A stretch of DNA of 64,000 nt from Gerris lacustris (GCA_951217055.1 OX578282.1:45404829-45468828), one strand, 5' to 3'. Shown: positions 46,760-59,234, numbered from the stretch's first letter. A program made the numbers and translations. Notes: generated by a model from the letters alone, not told the origin.

Positions 46760-49700
46760 CATACTACGTATTCAAGTACTACTAACATTAACTTGACTAT
46801 CCTATCTAGCTCCTTGATTACAAACAAACAGAACTTCTAATGATTACATAATACATCACGACAGAGTTTTATTTCCAACAAAACACAAGACAATAGTAAC
46901 CTAATAGTTTAAGTAAAGGAAAACGATAAGAAACCAGTTAAATAAAGCATAACTTAATTTGTAGGATTCGGCAATTTGTATAATAATAAAATATCTTTCG
47001 GTGGTGAGTGCTTCTAAAAGGAAAGATCAATTATTAAATAGATGTTAATAGATTAAGAAAAATAATTGTGTTGGGACATAACTTCGATGCTATTTTTTTT
47101 TCTCTTATGAAATAGATACTAAGAAAATATAACGATGCCATTGTTGCTTATCGATTATGCAGCATTATCAATTAATTGATTAGAGCATTCCCAAAATAAT
47201 AATAATAGTGTATCAAACGAATTTCAGTGTCATTTGAAGTTTTTGTTCTTGATATTTGGTAGTGAAGTTTTGTCGGCTAAACCAATATCAAGATCCTGAG
47301 ATGGACATTGCATGTTTGATAACTATGTTGATATTGTCTTAGTTAAATATCAGTGTCAAACGAACAACCGAAAATATCAGTTATCTCCTTAGACTTGTAT
47401 CTCCTTTGACTCATTCCAGTAAATTAATTTTTATTCGTTTTATCTTCTGGACTGTACACATGAATGCCATCTCGATAGAGTCATTTTGCTCTTCTAAGAT
47501 ATGTGTCAGGATTTGTTTTATTATTTTTTATTAATTTCTTACTTAATAACGCAAGCGTTGTGCTCAAATGCATTTATATTTTAACATTCTTCTACATGGA
47601 TTATAGATTTCACTGAAAGGTGGCTCTGTAAAATAAATATCGATGTGGGGATTATAATAGTATTTTTCTTACCAAATTTAACCTAGGCATTGATTATATT
47701 ATAAAAGACACAGTTCCTTGCAGTATATTTATAAGACATTTTGTTAAATGTATTGGCATTTATATGCGTAATAATACTTGTAATGAAGTACTCGAGTTCT
47801 TTTACCAGTATTTGTTGGCCAGATCTCAACTGCCTTTACCGGAAAACCTCGAGTGTTAAGATCGTTGTTAAAAATATATAATTTTTATATCTAAAATTTT
47901 TCATAAAATTATTTGTACACGTAAAACATAATAGCGCTAATGGTTGGTTACTAAACATGAAATAAAAATCGACTCTAACACCAATTAAAAATGGCGATAA
48001 TATTCCTAAGCTTTTTTATAATTTGTCGAAAAGCGATTTTTTAAACTAATGATTGCAGTATCAATTATTGTCCAATTAAAATCATAAGTATTAACTGTTA
48101 AGGCATGAAATGAATAAATAACTGAATTTGGTTCGTAAAGGAACGCTTTGAAGTGAGTGGTTGCGTGATTAGTATCTAAAACCTGTGATAACGAATATGA
48201 TTAATATGGAATAAAAGGAGGAGAGCGCGTGACACGTGACAGTCTGACCTGACAGATAAGCTTTCAACAATTACCATAGCTTTCGACATAAGCCTTATTT
48301 AATTACTTTCGTGATTTGTTCATTTCTATTCACAATAAACACATAATAAAATTACCCTTTTTTATCATAAAAAAAATTAAATCAATATAAAGCTTCCTGC
48401 AACCTTAGTGATTTTGTTTAGGTGCGGTAATATTAATTAGTTCAAACTTCAGTCATCTGTGTGACTACTGTTTACTGTTATAGCTTTTCTGGGAAATATT
48501 CATTATCTACTAATCCGAATCCAAATGAAATCTTTTGTACGAATGGGTTTAAAATAAATGTTTACTCTATCGAAACAACCAACAATTAGAATTAGTGCCT
48601 TCCAAGAATTATTTCTACTCTTGTATGACTCGACGTCAGCAAAACTACTTACTCATTATGTGGTCATATGTTAAGGTGGTTCACAAGTTACCATGGGTTC
48701 ATCAAGAAGTTGTACTTTTCCATCTGCACATTCCTGCAACGGAAATGTTCAATATTTATTTAAATTTGAAATTTGGCCTTTGACTAAATCAGTGAATAAT
48801 GTTTTGCCACCTTTACAAGGTCATTTGATTTTCAATACAAAGGACAAAAATGGGTTTACTATTTAGATATATGTATTTCAATGATATCTAGTATACTTTT
48901 ATTTGCCCAATAAAAAATGGGTTGTATTATCATGGATTTATTGTGAATAGAAATTAAAAAATCACAGGAGTAATTAAATAAGGCCAAGTGTTAAGCAATC
49001 AAACTTGTAGATCTTTCAAAATCAGTAGCTGTTTGAGCAATTAGTTTTTCGATACGACTTACCGTTAATTCACCAAAAAACTTTAGAGTTGCGTCCACCA
49101 TTTTTTTTGGAGGGGGGGGGGAATATGAATTTTTTAAAATTTCCCGTCAGTTACACAACTATAGCTATAGTATAAGTGTGCCACATTTAAATTTTCTAGC
49201 TATGCTGTAAGTAACTTAAAATTTTGATGATGAGTGAGTCGGTGAATCAGTAACGAAAATCCAAACTTTGAAACTCTCTCCTGAAAAGGCCTAATATTTA
49301 GGACTAAATTTTTATTGTGTCTTAAGCTACTTAAGACACCCTTTCTAGGGTTAAAATTACAAAAGCCCAGCAGAGAAATGAGGGTGAGAAAAAAAGAAAC
49401 CGGGTGAATTGGTTCAAGTAAAGATACACTGTATTCCTTACGCTCAGATAATTGATACACAATATTTAGTGTAAATAGAAATGTCGTACTTTTCTCTCTT
49501 ATTTTAGTGGTTAAACGGACTTAAATTAATTTAAATTTTCCGGAATACCAACTAGAAGTAGCCACACTTTATTCAACTTTAGCCTCCCTTCCGACCGGAT
49601 GCTTTTCAAACCGAATTTAATTAGCCTTTGTCCGTTAAGGGATGTGGTATTTTTCCCTTCTGGGAAAAATAGGAGGTTGAAACTGTAATTTGAAAATCTG

Positions 49701-49884
49701 TGTTCCGATATTGGATTCCGGGGGGAGGGTAATGCCGGTGTAAAAACTATGTAATTTCTGAGGGAAAAGAGAAAACGGGTAGGAGTAGTATAATTTAAGA
49801 GCCGGATTTTCTAGTCTGTTATATCTCGACCGAAAAAAACCTTTTTTGAATTTGCTCTTTGATGGGGACAAATTATCAATTTAA
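46760..49884. other. about 3.1 kb without recognised genes
   Basis: AT-rich. A G run at 49112-49122 and several short open frames are present, none resembling a protein family. Confidence 0.4.
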
Positions 49885-49886
49885 TA

Positions 49887-49970
49887 CAGTAGAGTCTTGA
49901 TTATCCGAGTTGGATGCACTAACTCGGATTACCAATAAACTCGGATTATTGGAAAATTACGAAAAATGTG
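49887..49970 (+). mobile_element. pogo/Tigger-like terminal fragment, copy 1
   Basis: After TA, CAGTAGAGTCTTGATTATCC then GAGTTGG and CTCGGATTA repeats resemble the termini of pogo/Tigger-type elements. A second, diverged copy in the same orientation starts at 51272. Confidence 0.45.
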
Positions 49971-50130
49971 AATTTGAAATTCTACTTTTTAACCATTTAT
50001 TGAAAAATAATTCTTACATTCATATTTTATATTCATTTGATTTTCGACTTCATACATATGGAAAGCGCTGTCTGAATTTCAAGTAAATAACATATTATAT
50101 ATCGAAGTGCTAAATATATAAAGTGAGGCA

Positions 50131-50419
50131 GAGATAAGGGTTCAACTCGGAAGAAAGTTTAGAAACATTAAGATTGAGAGGGGAGTGAGGCAAGGTGACA
50201 TACCGTCTGCAAAATTATTTATAGCGACCTTAGAATACGTTTTCAGAAATATGGACGCAGGTGGCTTTGGTATTAATATTAATGGTAAAAAGCTAAACAG
50301 GCTAAAAATTCATGGATGATATTGTTCTTATAGGAAGCAGTGCAGGAGAAATTATGCTTAACAAACTACAAGAGGAAGCAGGCAAAATAGGACTCAACAA
50401 TAATAAAACTAAATTTTAG
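50131..50419 (+). pseudogene. RTE-like reverse transcriptase fragment
   Basis: The frame from 50131 encodes GRKFRNIKIERGVRQGD, SAKLFIATLEYVFRNMD and NGKKLNRLK. After a one-base frameshift near 50314 it reads FMDDIVLIGSS, where FMDD stands at the YADD site (motif C), and ends LNNNKTKF at TAG. It covers motif B to just past motif C. The inverted relative at 52770-53655 shares several blocks (for example GFGININGK-type). Confidence 0.75.
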
Positions 50420-50439
50420 ATTTTTTAATTCTAAATCGC

Positions 50440-51213
50440 CGGAACCTATTTCTAGAAATAATTATTTTGGGATGTTGTGCCCCAAATTTCATTAAAAAAT
50501 GTCAGCTAAAGTTCATTTCTCGATTTTGCCTCGGGGTACGATATCCTGAAGATGTATGCCAAATTTCATCCAAATCTCCACTGTAGTTAAGCTAAACGAG
50601 TCTCCACCGAATTACTGAATCATCACAATACTTTCTCTCTATACAGGGTGTCCCAGCTAATATAGAACAGCGAAATATCTCCAGAACCATAGAATAGGTA
50701 GATAAATGCTGTTTTCAGGGTTCGATAATGGCTATAAATGCCCTTCCAGAAAAAATACTGAACATTTTCTGTGTTCAACAAAAAGGGTGTGCAGTTTACA
50801 TAATTTAAAAGAAAGTGATTAGGAAGCCATATTTTTTTAGACTAGATTTGGATTCTATGGCTCAAAATAATAATTTTTTTACTCTTGGAAATTTTTAGCT
50901 TAGTTAGTGTTTAGATTAGTTTGCCGTCTGGAGAGCCCTGAACTTTTTTTCCCCAAAGGTGTTTAGCAGGGCTGAAAACGTGAAAAAAGTACCAATAATA
51001 CATGTCTTTAAGAATGGATGTGGATTTTACGGCAAAAAATAAGAACTTTTTGTATCTTGAATTTTTTGCCTACATCCATTTGTTAAGCTGTAAAATGTAC
51101 TTAAAGTTTCAATTTCAGCAGTTTTATTCAATTTTAGCTCGGAGCGAAGATATTTCGCTGTTCCATATTAGCTGGGACACCCTTTATACTATACTGCTTA
51201 TATGAGAAAGTAT
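50440..51213 (-). repeat. CTTTCTC-headed repeat, split by a MITE
   Basis: On the minus strand the hairpin half ATACTTTCTC (51213-51204) is separated from its partner GAGAAAGTAT (50637-50628) by the MITE at 50644-51184. Beyond the head lie GATGAAATTTGGCATACATC and AAAATCGAGAAATGAAC, as in the copy at 30231-30440. The MITE landed in the hairpin loop. Confidence 0.75.
50644..51184. mobile_element. 541-bp Tc1/mariner-type MITE with TA target duplication
   Basis: TA at 50642-50643 and 51185-51186 flank ends that match inverted over about 39 bp with three mismatches. They start CAGGGTGTCCCAGCTAATAT and, from the right, AAGGGTGTCCCAGCTAATAT, both continuing into GAACAGCGAAATATCT. No transposase; the open frame at 51002-51205 is not recognised. 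Confidence 0.85.
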
Positions 51214-51271
51214 AGAAAATAGGAAAATCTGGTATTACATAAAAAAAATTAAGAATTATCTGATGTATTTA

Positions 51272-51330
51272 CAGAAGATTTTCGATAGTCCGAGCTCCGA
51301 TAATCCTAGTTTCCAACAATCCGAGTCAAA
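51272..51330 (+). mobile_element. pogo/Tigger-like terminal fragment, copy 2
   Basis: CAGAAGATTTTCGATAGTCC then GAGCTCCGATAATCC aligns with the start of the copy at 49887, with clear divergence. Both lie in direct orientation, so they are not the two ends of one element. Confidence 0.35.
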
Positions 51331-51398
51331 AAAGAGTTCACGGAAAGAAGGAGGGTGAGCTGCTTTCTAGAATTAAGTACAATTAGGACAGGTACGTG

Positions 51399-52499
51399 TA
51401 AAGGCCGGGCCACACCTGTCCGCACCGTGCCCGACCGTATGACAGTCATACGGTGACGGCGAAGGGAGGCCACACATTACACATGCCCGCACCGTATGAT
51501 CTCAATTCAATGTTAGTATATTTTTTTTATGCTCACGCAGCTGTTTAATTGAGACAAAATGTTACAAAGTTTAACACATAGTGATTTAGGGATGGTAGCA
51601 CTTGTCTTAGAGGAAGAACATGATAATTGGAGAAAAATTTAACGTAGAAGTCGGAGAAGAATGTGGGTTCACAGTGTTTGGAAGAAAAGATCGGTTGAAG
51701 GCGAGTTTTGCTCGCTGCTGCCTTATATGACGATGAAACCAAGTTTTACAAATATATTATAAGAAAGTCGATTACCTACCAAACAGGTTTATTCTCTGCA
51801 TTTCTATACTTTTCACACAAAACTGGGAATTTTCTAATTAATTCAATTAATTTTTCGATCTCCCTTTTGAGTAGAAAAGTAAAATAAATATATTTATGAA
51901 GTGTTGTAATGCAATTAATAAAGTTCTAAACATTTTTTTATCATTTATTATTTAGCTACAATTATATAAAAATTAATTATAACAAGCAGCTTGTTCGCAT
52001 AAGGTATATACAGCACAGTTACATCACAGATTAAGAGATTCCACCCAGTGGTGGTACTCCAATAATTTGGATTACAATAATATTAGTCTCTTAGATAGTC
52101 TCTTAGATGGTCACGGGGTCATTTTCTCTTTAGGCGTCGCCTCGGATTGCCAGGGATATGAAGAGAGGATAGGTTTTGGACAAGAGGATTAGGATGGTGG
52201 ACGAGCTTGGTGTGGAAGGTCTTGTAACGAGATGAGGCTAGGATATGGACATAGGGAACATTTAGATCGTTATGTATTATACGGTTGGCCACGTAGGAGG
52301 GACCATTACATATTTTTCGTAGGATCAAGGATTGCAGGGATTCGATCTTATATGAATTTGATGGCTTTGGTCGATCCCCACAGCTCGAGTCCGTATGTCC
52401 AAATAGGTTTTATAATAAGATTATAGATAAAGACTATAATAAGATTATAGATCTAAAAATTTAAATTGAATAACTCGGCGCGGACAGGTGTGGCCCGGC
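51399..52499. mobile_element. 1.1-kb TIR element enclosing a Jockey fragment
   Basis: The termini TAAAGGCCGGGCCACACCTG (left) and its exact reverse complement (right) extend to about 25 bp. The left end continues with further GC-rich inverted motifs (CGTATGACAGTCATACGG). The interior holds a minus-strand Jockey 3' fragment (52085-52429). No transposase is visible. TA at both edges may be the target duplication. Confidence 0.75.
52085..52429 (-). pseudogene. Jockey-clade C-terminal fragment inside the TIR element
   Basis: It reads KPIWTYGLELWGST, then after a frameshift ILRKICNGPSYVANRI, HNDLNVPYV and RRRLKRK, where TGA at 52119-52121 stands in the place of the Trp seen in the 34198 copy, followed by PRDHLRDYL. 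It is the same family as 34198-34530. Confidence 0.8.
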
Positions 52500-52769
52500 C
52501 TTTAGTAGTAGTAGAGATGAATCCATATGATTTATTGGAATTCCTTTCCAGTCTGAGCAGATCTGTTAACATTCAAATTCAGGGAAGCCTATTAATTTAT
52601 TTCTTAATTTTCCGTAAGATCTTAAACCAAACTTCGTTCCTAACGGGTGGGTGTCTCCCGCGACACCACACTTTTTTTTTTTTTTTTTTTTTTCAAATCG
52701 GTAATTAGCCGTCGTTCCCTCTAAATAAGGTAGAGTTCCGACTTTGTTTTCGAGGTTATCTATTTGTGT

Positions 52770-53655
52770 TAAATTACCTTATCCAAACATCAAAATAAAC
52801 TTCGCAAGATCTCTTCCATTCCGACCTATCCGTAGTTACTCTCCAACAAACTTTCCTCTTCTCTTCTTCCCATCTCTTCTTTGGTCTCCCCTTCTTCCTT
52901 TTCTCTTTTAAAGGCCACCAATGTAATATTTCCTTAGACCATCGCTCTTCTTTATATCTTGCTAGATGCCCGGTCCATCTTCATTTTCCATAAAGTACAG
53001 TTCTGCCAATATCTTTCAATTTAGTCTTGGAACTGATCCATTGATTTCTCCTTTTATTTCTTCTGGTGATACCTATCATACTTTTTTCATTAATTTTACC
53101 GTTACCCTTGGCTTTTTTATAGTCTATTTACTCAGTGCCCATGTTTCGCAATCATATGTTAAAACTGGCAGTACAACATCTTCCATAGTTTTATTTTCTT
53201 CTCAATGCCAATCTTAGATCGTAATATACCTCGGAATCTGTTGTACTCATTCCAGCTCATTGCGTATCTTCTCAATACTTCTATCTTCATGCTTCCATCC
53301 ACTGATAGCTGATAACTCCTGTACTTCTTCTATCCTTGGTTTTTTCCTTGACATATATATCCATCATTTGAGTTCATCTAAATTTAGTTTTATTATTGTT
53401 GATCCTGACTCCTTTTTTGCCTGACACTCTTGTAGTTTGTTAAGCATAATTTCTCATGCACAGCTTCCTATATTAGAACAATATTATTCGTGAATTTATG
53501 CCTGTTAAGCGGTTTACCATTAATATTAATACCAAAGCTATCTGTGTCTATTTCTCTGAAAACTTATTCTAAGGTCGCTATAAATAATTTTGCAGACGGT
53601 TGCCTGACTCCCTCTCAATCATAATTTTTCTAAACTTCGATTAGATCCCTTATCC
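52770..53655 (-). pseudogene. RTE-like element, RT end to C-terminus, heavily decayed
   Basis: On the minus strand successive frames give blocks parallel to the 50131 fragment (ATVCKII at the GVRQGD-SPxLF site, NINGK, NNNKTK), then VLPVLTYDCETWAL, and a C-terminal region with RWTGHLARYKE and GRPKKRWEEE-type strings in broken frames. Many indels and stops. With 50131-50419 it forms an inverted pair about 3 kb apart. Confidence 0.7.
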
Positions 53656-53659
53656 CTTT

Positions 53660-54770
53660 ATCCTCGACTAAATAGTTCCACCTGAAAACGTGTATGAGTT
53701 GTCTAAATTTACGGAACCATCAGAACTTCACCATAATTGTAAAGATGAGCCACTCGATAAAATATTAGAAAAAGCGCGCCTCCACTAAAAATAACTTTCT
53801 ATACCAATTGTGATCAACCGATGAGAAATTAACAAATTAAATCTAAAAAAAAAATGATTGGTTGTTTTGACTGAGATTTTTGTGGTACCAGCACTTCATA
53901 ATATATGGCTAGAGGAGTTAATAGAAAGTAACACAACAATATTATTATCACAATTTTATTTTGATAATTAACATTTTATATCATCTTCAGTGTTAACATA
54001 GTAACAATTTCCAAACTTTAATAATAATTATAGCATTATTATTTATTATTATTAATTATACAAAATAGTATTTTATTATCATGGATTAGTTGAAAGTAAC
54101 GTGGGAATATTTACTGTGAATTAGCTTCTTTCAAAATTAATTTAGTACACTTGTTTTAAAATATTATAGCACTGTGAAAGGGAGGGGGGAGATGATGAGT
54201 AAAGTTCCAAAAGAACGAATTTCAGAAAGAGTATAACACCTTTTTTGTTAGAAAAAAATAATAAAAAAAGGGTTCGACATGAAAACCCAAGGGGTTATCA
54301 GTTGTCTATTGACGGAAAGGCTTGAAGCCTGAGGGGGCTCTATCAGAGACGTGTTAAATCCTGAGCCGAACCAAATCTTGCGGAACAACTCCCGACAGCC
54401 CGCTCTCCCCATTCCATTTCCCACAGCTTTCCATTCCTACTGCTTTCAAACAAATTAAAAAGAAAAAGTGGGAGAAAATTACTTTTTACTCTAAAATAAT
54501 TTTTGTAGGGTATATATTTTAGGAACTTCAGGTATTTTTTTAAAAGGAAGAAAAGAATTAAACAATTCTTGTAAACTTTTATTTTAAAATTAATTTTGCT
54601 GCTGTTAAACTATTTTTACGACAAAAAAATATCTCCTGTGGTAAAATTGGATTACAAGAGAATAGTTTTTCTCAATGTAGGTATGTAATTTATATTGGAA
54701 GTCGTTAATCTCTGAAAACTGTTTTAACGATTTTGAGTCCATATAGATCGCTTTCCTTAGAATTTATAGT
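53660..54770. other. AT-rich stretch without recognised genes
   Basis: Bases 54270-54430 are slightly GC-richer but unrecognised. Confidence 0.35.
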
Positions 54771-54773
54771 TTT

Positions 54774-55060
54774 AGGTTTCTGTACAAAGTACAAAAAGAA
54801 ACCTTATATGACGGCTCTGTCTGTCTGTCTGTCCGTTGGTGTCTGTCCGTTGCTTGTTTCAATTCATAAACTACTATAGCTAGGAACATGAAATTCGGCA
54901 TTTACCTAAGAAAAACGTCTTAATACAACAATTCTGGTTTTAATCCTTGAGTAGTAAAATATGTTTCAGACATGAGTTCTCATATGTATGTAAAGGGAAT
55001 GGTTCTCTAATAATATATCAATTCTATGTTGACAGGGACGTAAAAGAAACATTTAAATGT
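54774..55060 (+). repeat. hairpin-headed repeat, GGTTTC type
   Basis: AGGTTTC (54774-54780) pairs with GAAACCT (54798-54804), and inside it TGTAC/GTACA pair around AAA. Next come GTCTGTCTGTCTGTCCG and ATGAAATTCGGCATTTAC. No matching distal terminus was found. Confidence 0.65.
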
Positions 55061-55071
55061 TATATATAGGA

Positions 55072-55355
55072 GCGTCTAAATAGAGGTCACCTTAAGGAAT
55101 AATAAAACTGTCTCTCTACGTAATTTCTAACTTTTTATTAGCCAAAGCAGCTTTCAGCCGATATTGAAGCGTCTATGGTGGTCATCTTAAGGAAAAATAG
55201 AACTGTCTCTCTACGTAAATTCTAACGTTTTATTAGCCAAAGCAGCTTTCAGCCGATATTGAAGCGTCTATGGCGGTCATCTTAAGGAAAAATAGAACTG
55301 TCTCTCCAAGTAAATTCAATTTTTTTATTTGCGCAAAGCAGATTTGAGCCAAGTT
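55072..55355. repeat. 95-bp tandem repeat, three copies
   Basis: The block GGTCAYCTTAAGGAA starts at 55085, 55180 and 55275. Copies 1 and 2 share TTAGCCAAAGCAGCTTTCAG and GATATTGAAGCGTCTATGG; copy 3 decays after about 60 bp. Confidence 0.9.
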
Positions 55356-56465
55356 TTTGCTGCTTCATCTAATTGTTTCGGATTTATTTTGACTTTTGTT
55401 ACTTGTTTAATTGTTAACCATTATTCAGCCTTATTGGTTTTTATCAATTTATTTTTTATTGATTTAGTTATTTTTTTGATTTGTTTAGGTTTTCCTGTTA
55501 TTACCTGGCTTATCCCCTACCATTTGTTCTTAGGCACTGATAATTGCCTTTTGATAACTGAAAACTGCATTGGCTAATAATACGTTTGAATTTACGTAGA
55601 AAGACAGTTTTTATTATTCCTTAATTGATTTAGTTTCTTGTATTCTTTTCTCAAGATAATAAAACATTTAAATAAATAAATTTCATCAAATCCTAATCTT
55701 CTAAACACATGTATTATCGTTATCGTAGCAAAACATACCTATAAATATTTAGGCTCGATTCCCTATTTTAAGAACATGTGTATGTAAATAAAAGTCGTAA
55801 TATGTAACAAAAAATTGTTTAGCTCATGTAGTTGCTGTTATATGAAAAACTCTTCAAAATGTGGCAGATTGGATAATTAGCAATTAAATCCAATTTATTC
55901 TGATTTCTACTGGATGATAAAATTATAGCATTTATCAATTTATTGCATTTATTTTTGCAACCTTTTTTTGTGCCCATTAACACAAATATGTATTAGGTCA
56001 ATAAAGGACAAAGGAATCAGTCACTTTACACACGCACTCGATTATTATAATTATAATAGGTTTTAACTCTCTCTCTCTCTGACTTTATCAGTTATAATAG
56101 TGTTGATTTTATGTGTTCAATGTTATGATATTGTTTAACATTATTTCCAATTCGTTTATTTCAATATTAAATTCTTTCGAAGGCTAGAAAAAGTTGTAGT
56201 GAATCGTAATAACTGATAATATTACCTTGTATCAGATTCTTCTTTGAGGCAGACAGCATTTTATTGTCCTGTATTTTTGTTCCGTATATTGCTGTTTTTG
56301 TTTTTCTCTTGATATTTGGGGGAGCTGTCTCTACTCAACCCGGTGCCACCAGTCGCAAATGGTCTTGTTTTATGAAGGAACACTTGTCGCAATTTTTACG
56401 ATTCTTATTCTTTTAGTGTACTAAAGTACTTCTCGCTATGGGTGAACGTCGAACGTGTTACTAAG

Positions 56466-56468
<3 letters not shown>
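55356..56468. other. AT-rich stretch without recognised genes
   Basis: A short CT run at 56070-56082 is the only simple repeat. The open frame 55329-55577 starts inside the 95-bp array and has no domain. Confidence 0.35.

Positions 56469-56536
<68 letters not shown>
56469..56536. repeat. (TA)n microsatellite
   Basis: About 68 bp of TA, with a shorter TA run at 56561-56572. Confidence 0.95.
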
Positions 56537-56539
<3 letters not shown>

Positions 56540-57128
56540 ATAAAAATATTTACTGCTTTTATATATATATATATTTTTTGTTTTTATGAATTCCCTTCGA
56601 AAATTGCGATAGCCAGGTCATTGGCACTGTTTACACACATCCACTCACGTGTGTTATTTCTACGTGTGTAAAACTGGAAGGGATAAGGTAGGAGAAATAA
56701 ATAGGATGTGTTTGCAGAACTAATAAACTTTTACGCCTATCGTTTGAGTTAAGGACTTAGGACTCAAGAAAGAAGATGGCGTCTGTAATGGCGCAAGTGC
56801 TCTTCAAAACACTTGAACAACGAAGGGAAGGCTATAATTCTGAACAACTTTGTCCCGTGTAAGGTTCAGATCTAGGGTAAAGAACACTCACTTGCTGGAA
56901 AAAGAAAAACATTTGATGTATATGTATATATACATGTATACATTTTACTTCCACATACACTTGTTTATTGGTTAAAAGGCGTGCCTGTTTATAGTAGATG
57001 GACCTTATTAGGTTCCTTGTTAGTTTTACTCTCTTTATTGAGTAAACTTCTGGAGAAATTTATTATTGAATAGTGACCTATGTTAAAACTGTTAACAATT
57101 GCAAATTGGAGATAGTGAATTATCATTT

Positions 57129-57320
57129 GTTTCCGAGCTTATACCGAAGGTAACGGAAGGTATGTGGTCGTTTTGAGTATGGAACATTATTTTATTTCCC
57201 AACTTCGCTCTATATGAAAGAAAAAAATAAAATAAAACAATTTAGATGGAAGGCTCAAAAGCAAAATAAAAATCAAGTTCGATCTCCCGGGGTGTCACAA
57301 TGATTTTTATTGGTAATAAC
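57129..57320 (+). repeat. family A head fused to the 16.5-kb-type dispersed repeat
   Basis: The head hairpin (57129-57160, TTCCGAG...CGGAAG with an inserted TA) is followed after about 25 bp not by the family A body but by blocks of the repeat seen at 16500-16740 (CTCTATATGAAAG, GGCTCAAAAGCAAA, GGTGTCACAATG). Confidence 0.55.
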
Positions 57321-57589
57321 GACAAGGTAAAAATGTAAGTCTTGCGCTCAGATGACACTCAACAGTTTGTAAGGTCTGCGCTCAATCGACTCTCAGTTTG
57401 TTACTTTCGCGCTCAAACGGTTCACTCCCTTACAAACAATGGATTAATAATTTTCTAGATAAATCTAATGATTTTCGATGTATTCACAGTAAAAATCATT
57501 GTTTTCCCATGCCGCGGTGGTTTAAAAGCTAAAAATATTTTATTGTATTGTTACAGAAGTTAATTATCAATATCAAATAGATGCATGGA

Positions 57590-57870
57590 CTGATAAGGTA
57601 ATGAGGTCTTTACTCGTATATTCCAAAGTAAAAGAATTTCCTTGTTTTGGTAATTAAAGTCAACCACCAATAAAAAGATTTGGACCAAACTTCCACTCAC
57701 TATCAATTTTTAGCTGTTTATGTGAAGTGGCGACTAAATTCTTGTAAATTCCAATTATAAGATTTATATAGCTGATGGAGCTACACACTAACCCCGTGTC
57801 ATCTATTACTTGTATAATCCTTTTGACAGTCCTAGGCTTTCCACGGCCTGTTGTGCTAGTTACTTAGTGG
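57590..57870 (-). repeat. dispersed repeat copy 2, without (TA)n expansion
   Basis: The plus strand carries TATTCCAAAGTAAAAG...GGTTGACTTTAATT in reverse relative to 22963-23047. It also carries CCCCGTGTCATCTATTACTT then GACAGTCCTAGG, the unexpanded version of 23209-23342. Confidence 0.65.
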
Positions 57871-58659
57871 AGCCAATCAACTCTTCATTTTCAGAGTATA
57901 CAAGTATTTTGAGATTGTTTACAAGTAATCCCTATGTTAACAAGCAACCACTTAACTCTAGATTTGCTTCTTTAAGAGGTTGTCATTTTGCTTAGAGGAC
58001 AATTAATAAGAGCATTTTCGTTAGCAATAACTAAAGTGGTCAGTTTAACTTGGTGTTAAACTTAAGTTTATACTGTATTTAAACCTTTCTATTATTCAGA
58101 ACGTATTCCTTACAGTTCAGAGTAAAGCAATTAAATATAAAGGGGGGGGGGAGTAATTACTCCCTTACTAAATTACAAGGTATCTTAAATTTTAATTAAA
58201 TCTTCTAGAAAACTTCAAAATAAATTCACTTTTAACCTAAAATCTTTTAATTTATTTCTAAGAGAAGCTTTTGGTTGGGTGTAATGGAATAGTTTGTTTT
58301 CGTTATAACTTTTTAAACTTAAAAAAACAACAAGTCTTAAATTAATTTTTTTCTAATTTTTCGATGTAATATTATATATATATATTACATTTGCATACTA
58401 CATATATAACAGTTGCCCAAAACTTGGCAAAAAGCATTTTAAATTAAGAATTATATTAAAGTTATGGTACTTTTGAGCATATTTACACTATTTAAAGTCT
58501 ATTAAATTCTATTAATTCATTTAAACAATTATGATCTGAACAATATGAATTGCGATATAATTATCTCATTTTTTTATATAAATGTGTCTTGTCATCCGTG
58601 TATTAAACCCATTTATCCATTTTATCAAATTTTCGAAGAAAATTCGCTATTGCAATGGC

Positions 58660-59115
58660 TTCAAAATTTTTGTAATGTTAATTTTTGAAAATTTTCTCCA
58701 TGGAAATCCGTTTTAGACCATTCTTAATCGATTCCTGAAATGTAACACTTTTTCTTATGTATGTAAGTATGTATATATGTATGTGTCACTCAAAACGATA
58801 TTTCACCCTAGGCTTAACACCCGTTAATAAATCCAAACAAATTTTAAAATGTCAATAATATCAAAAGGAAGGATTAGTTCGTTGGCCAGAATTTTCGGAG
58901 TCCATTTAGGGGTCATATTTTGACAATTTAGGGTCCAAAATATCATAAAAACGTGTTTTTTTTTCCAAAATATGACGTGACGAAAAAATATGACGAAAGT
59001 ATGAAGTGTTCATAACAACAATTACTGTACTCTTAATGAGCTTTCCAACGACATGCATCTTGAAGGGTATATCCTTTTTTGACTTTTGTACCCTGTACTC
59101 CTTGTGTATCATTTT
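58660..59115 (+). repeat. diverged repeat sharing blocks with 20094-20260 and the foldback arms
   Basis: A TGTA-type run (58760-58783) and CGATATTTCACCCTAGG parallel the foldback arm near 29350-29410. Bases 58985-59112 match the repeat at 20100-20260 (TACTGTACTCTTAA, GCTTTCCAACGACAT, TTTTGTACCC). Confidence 0.55.
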
Positions 59116-59234
59116 TTTTTTCACCCATCCTAATTTTAAACCAAAATTTTCCTACATTATCATAAGCCAATAATAAGCAGATTTCTTTGAAAATTCTATC
59201 ATTAAGTCATGGTGCATTACTGGGCTTTTTTGTT

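Noticed and set aside
49887..51330. Treating the two pogo-like ends as the TIRs of one element
   Set aside because: They lie in direct, not inverted, orientation.
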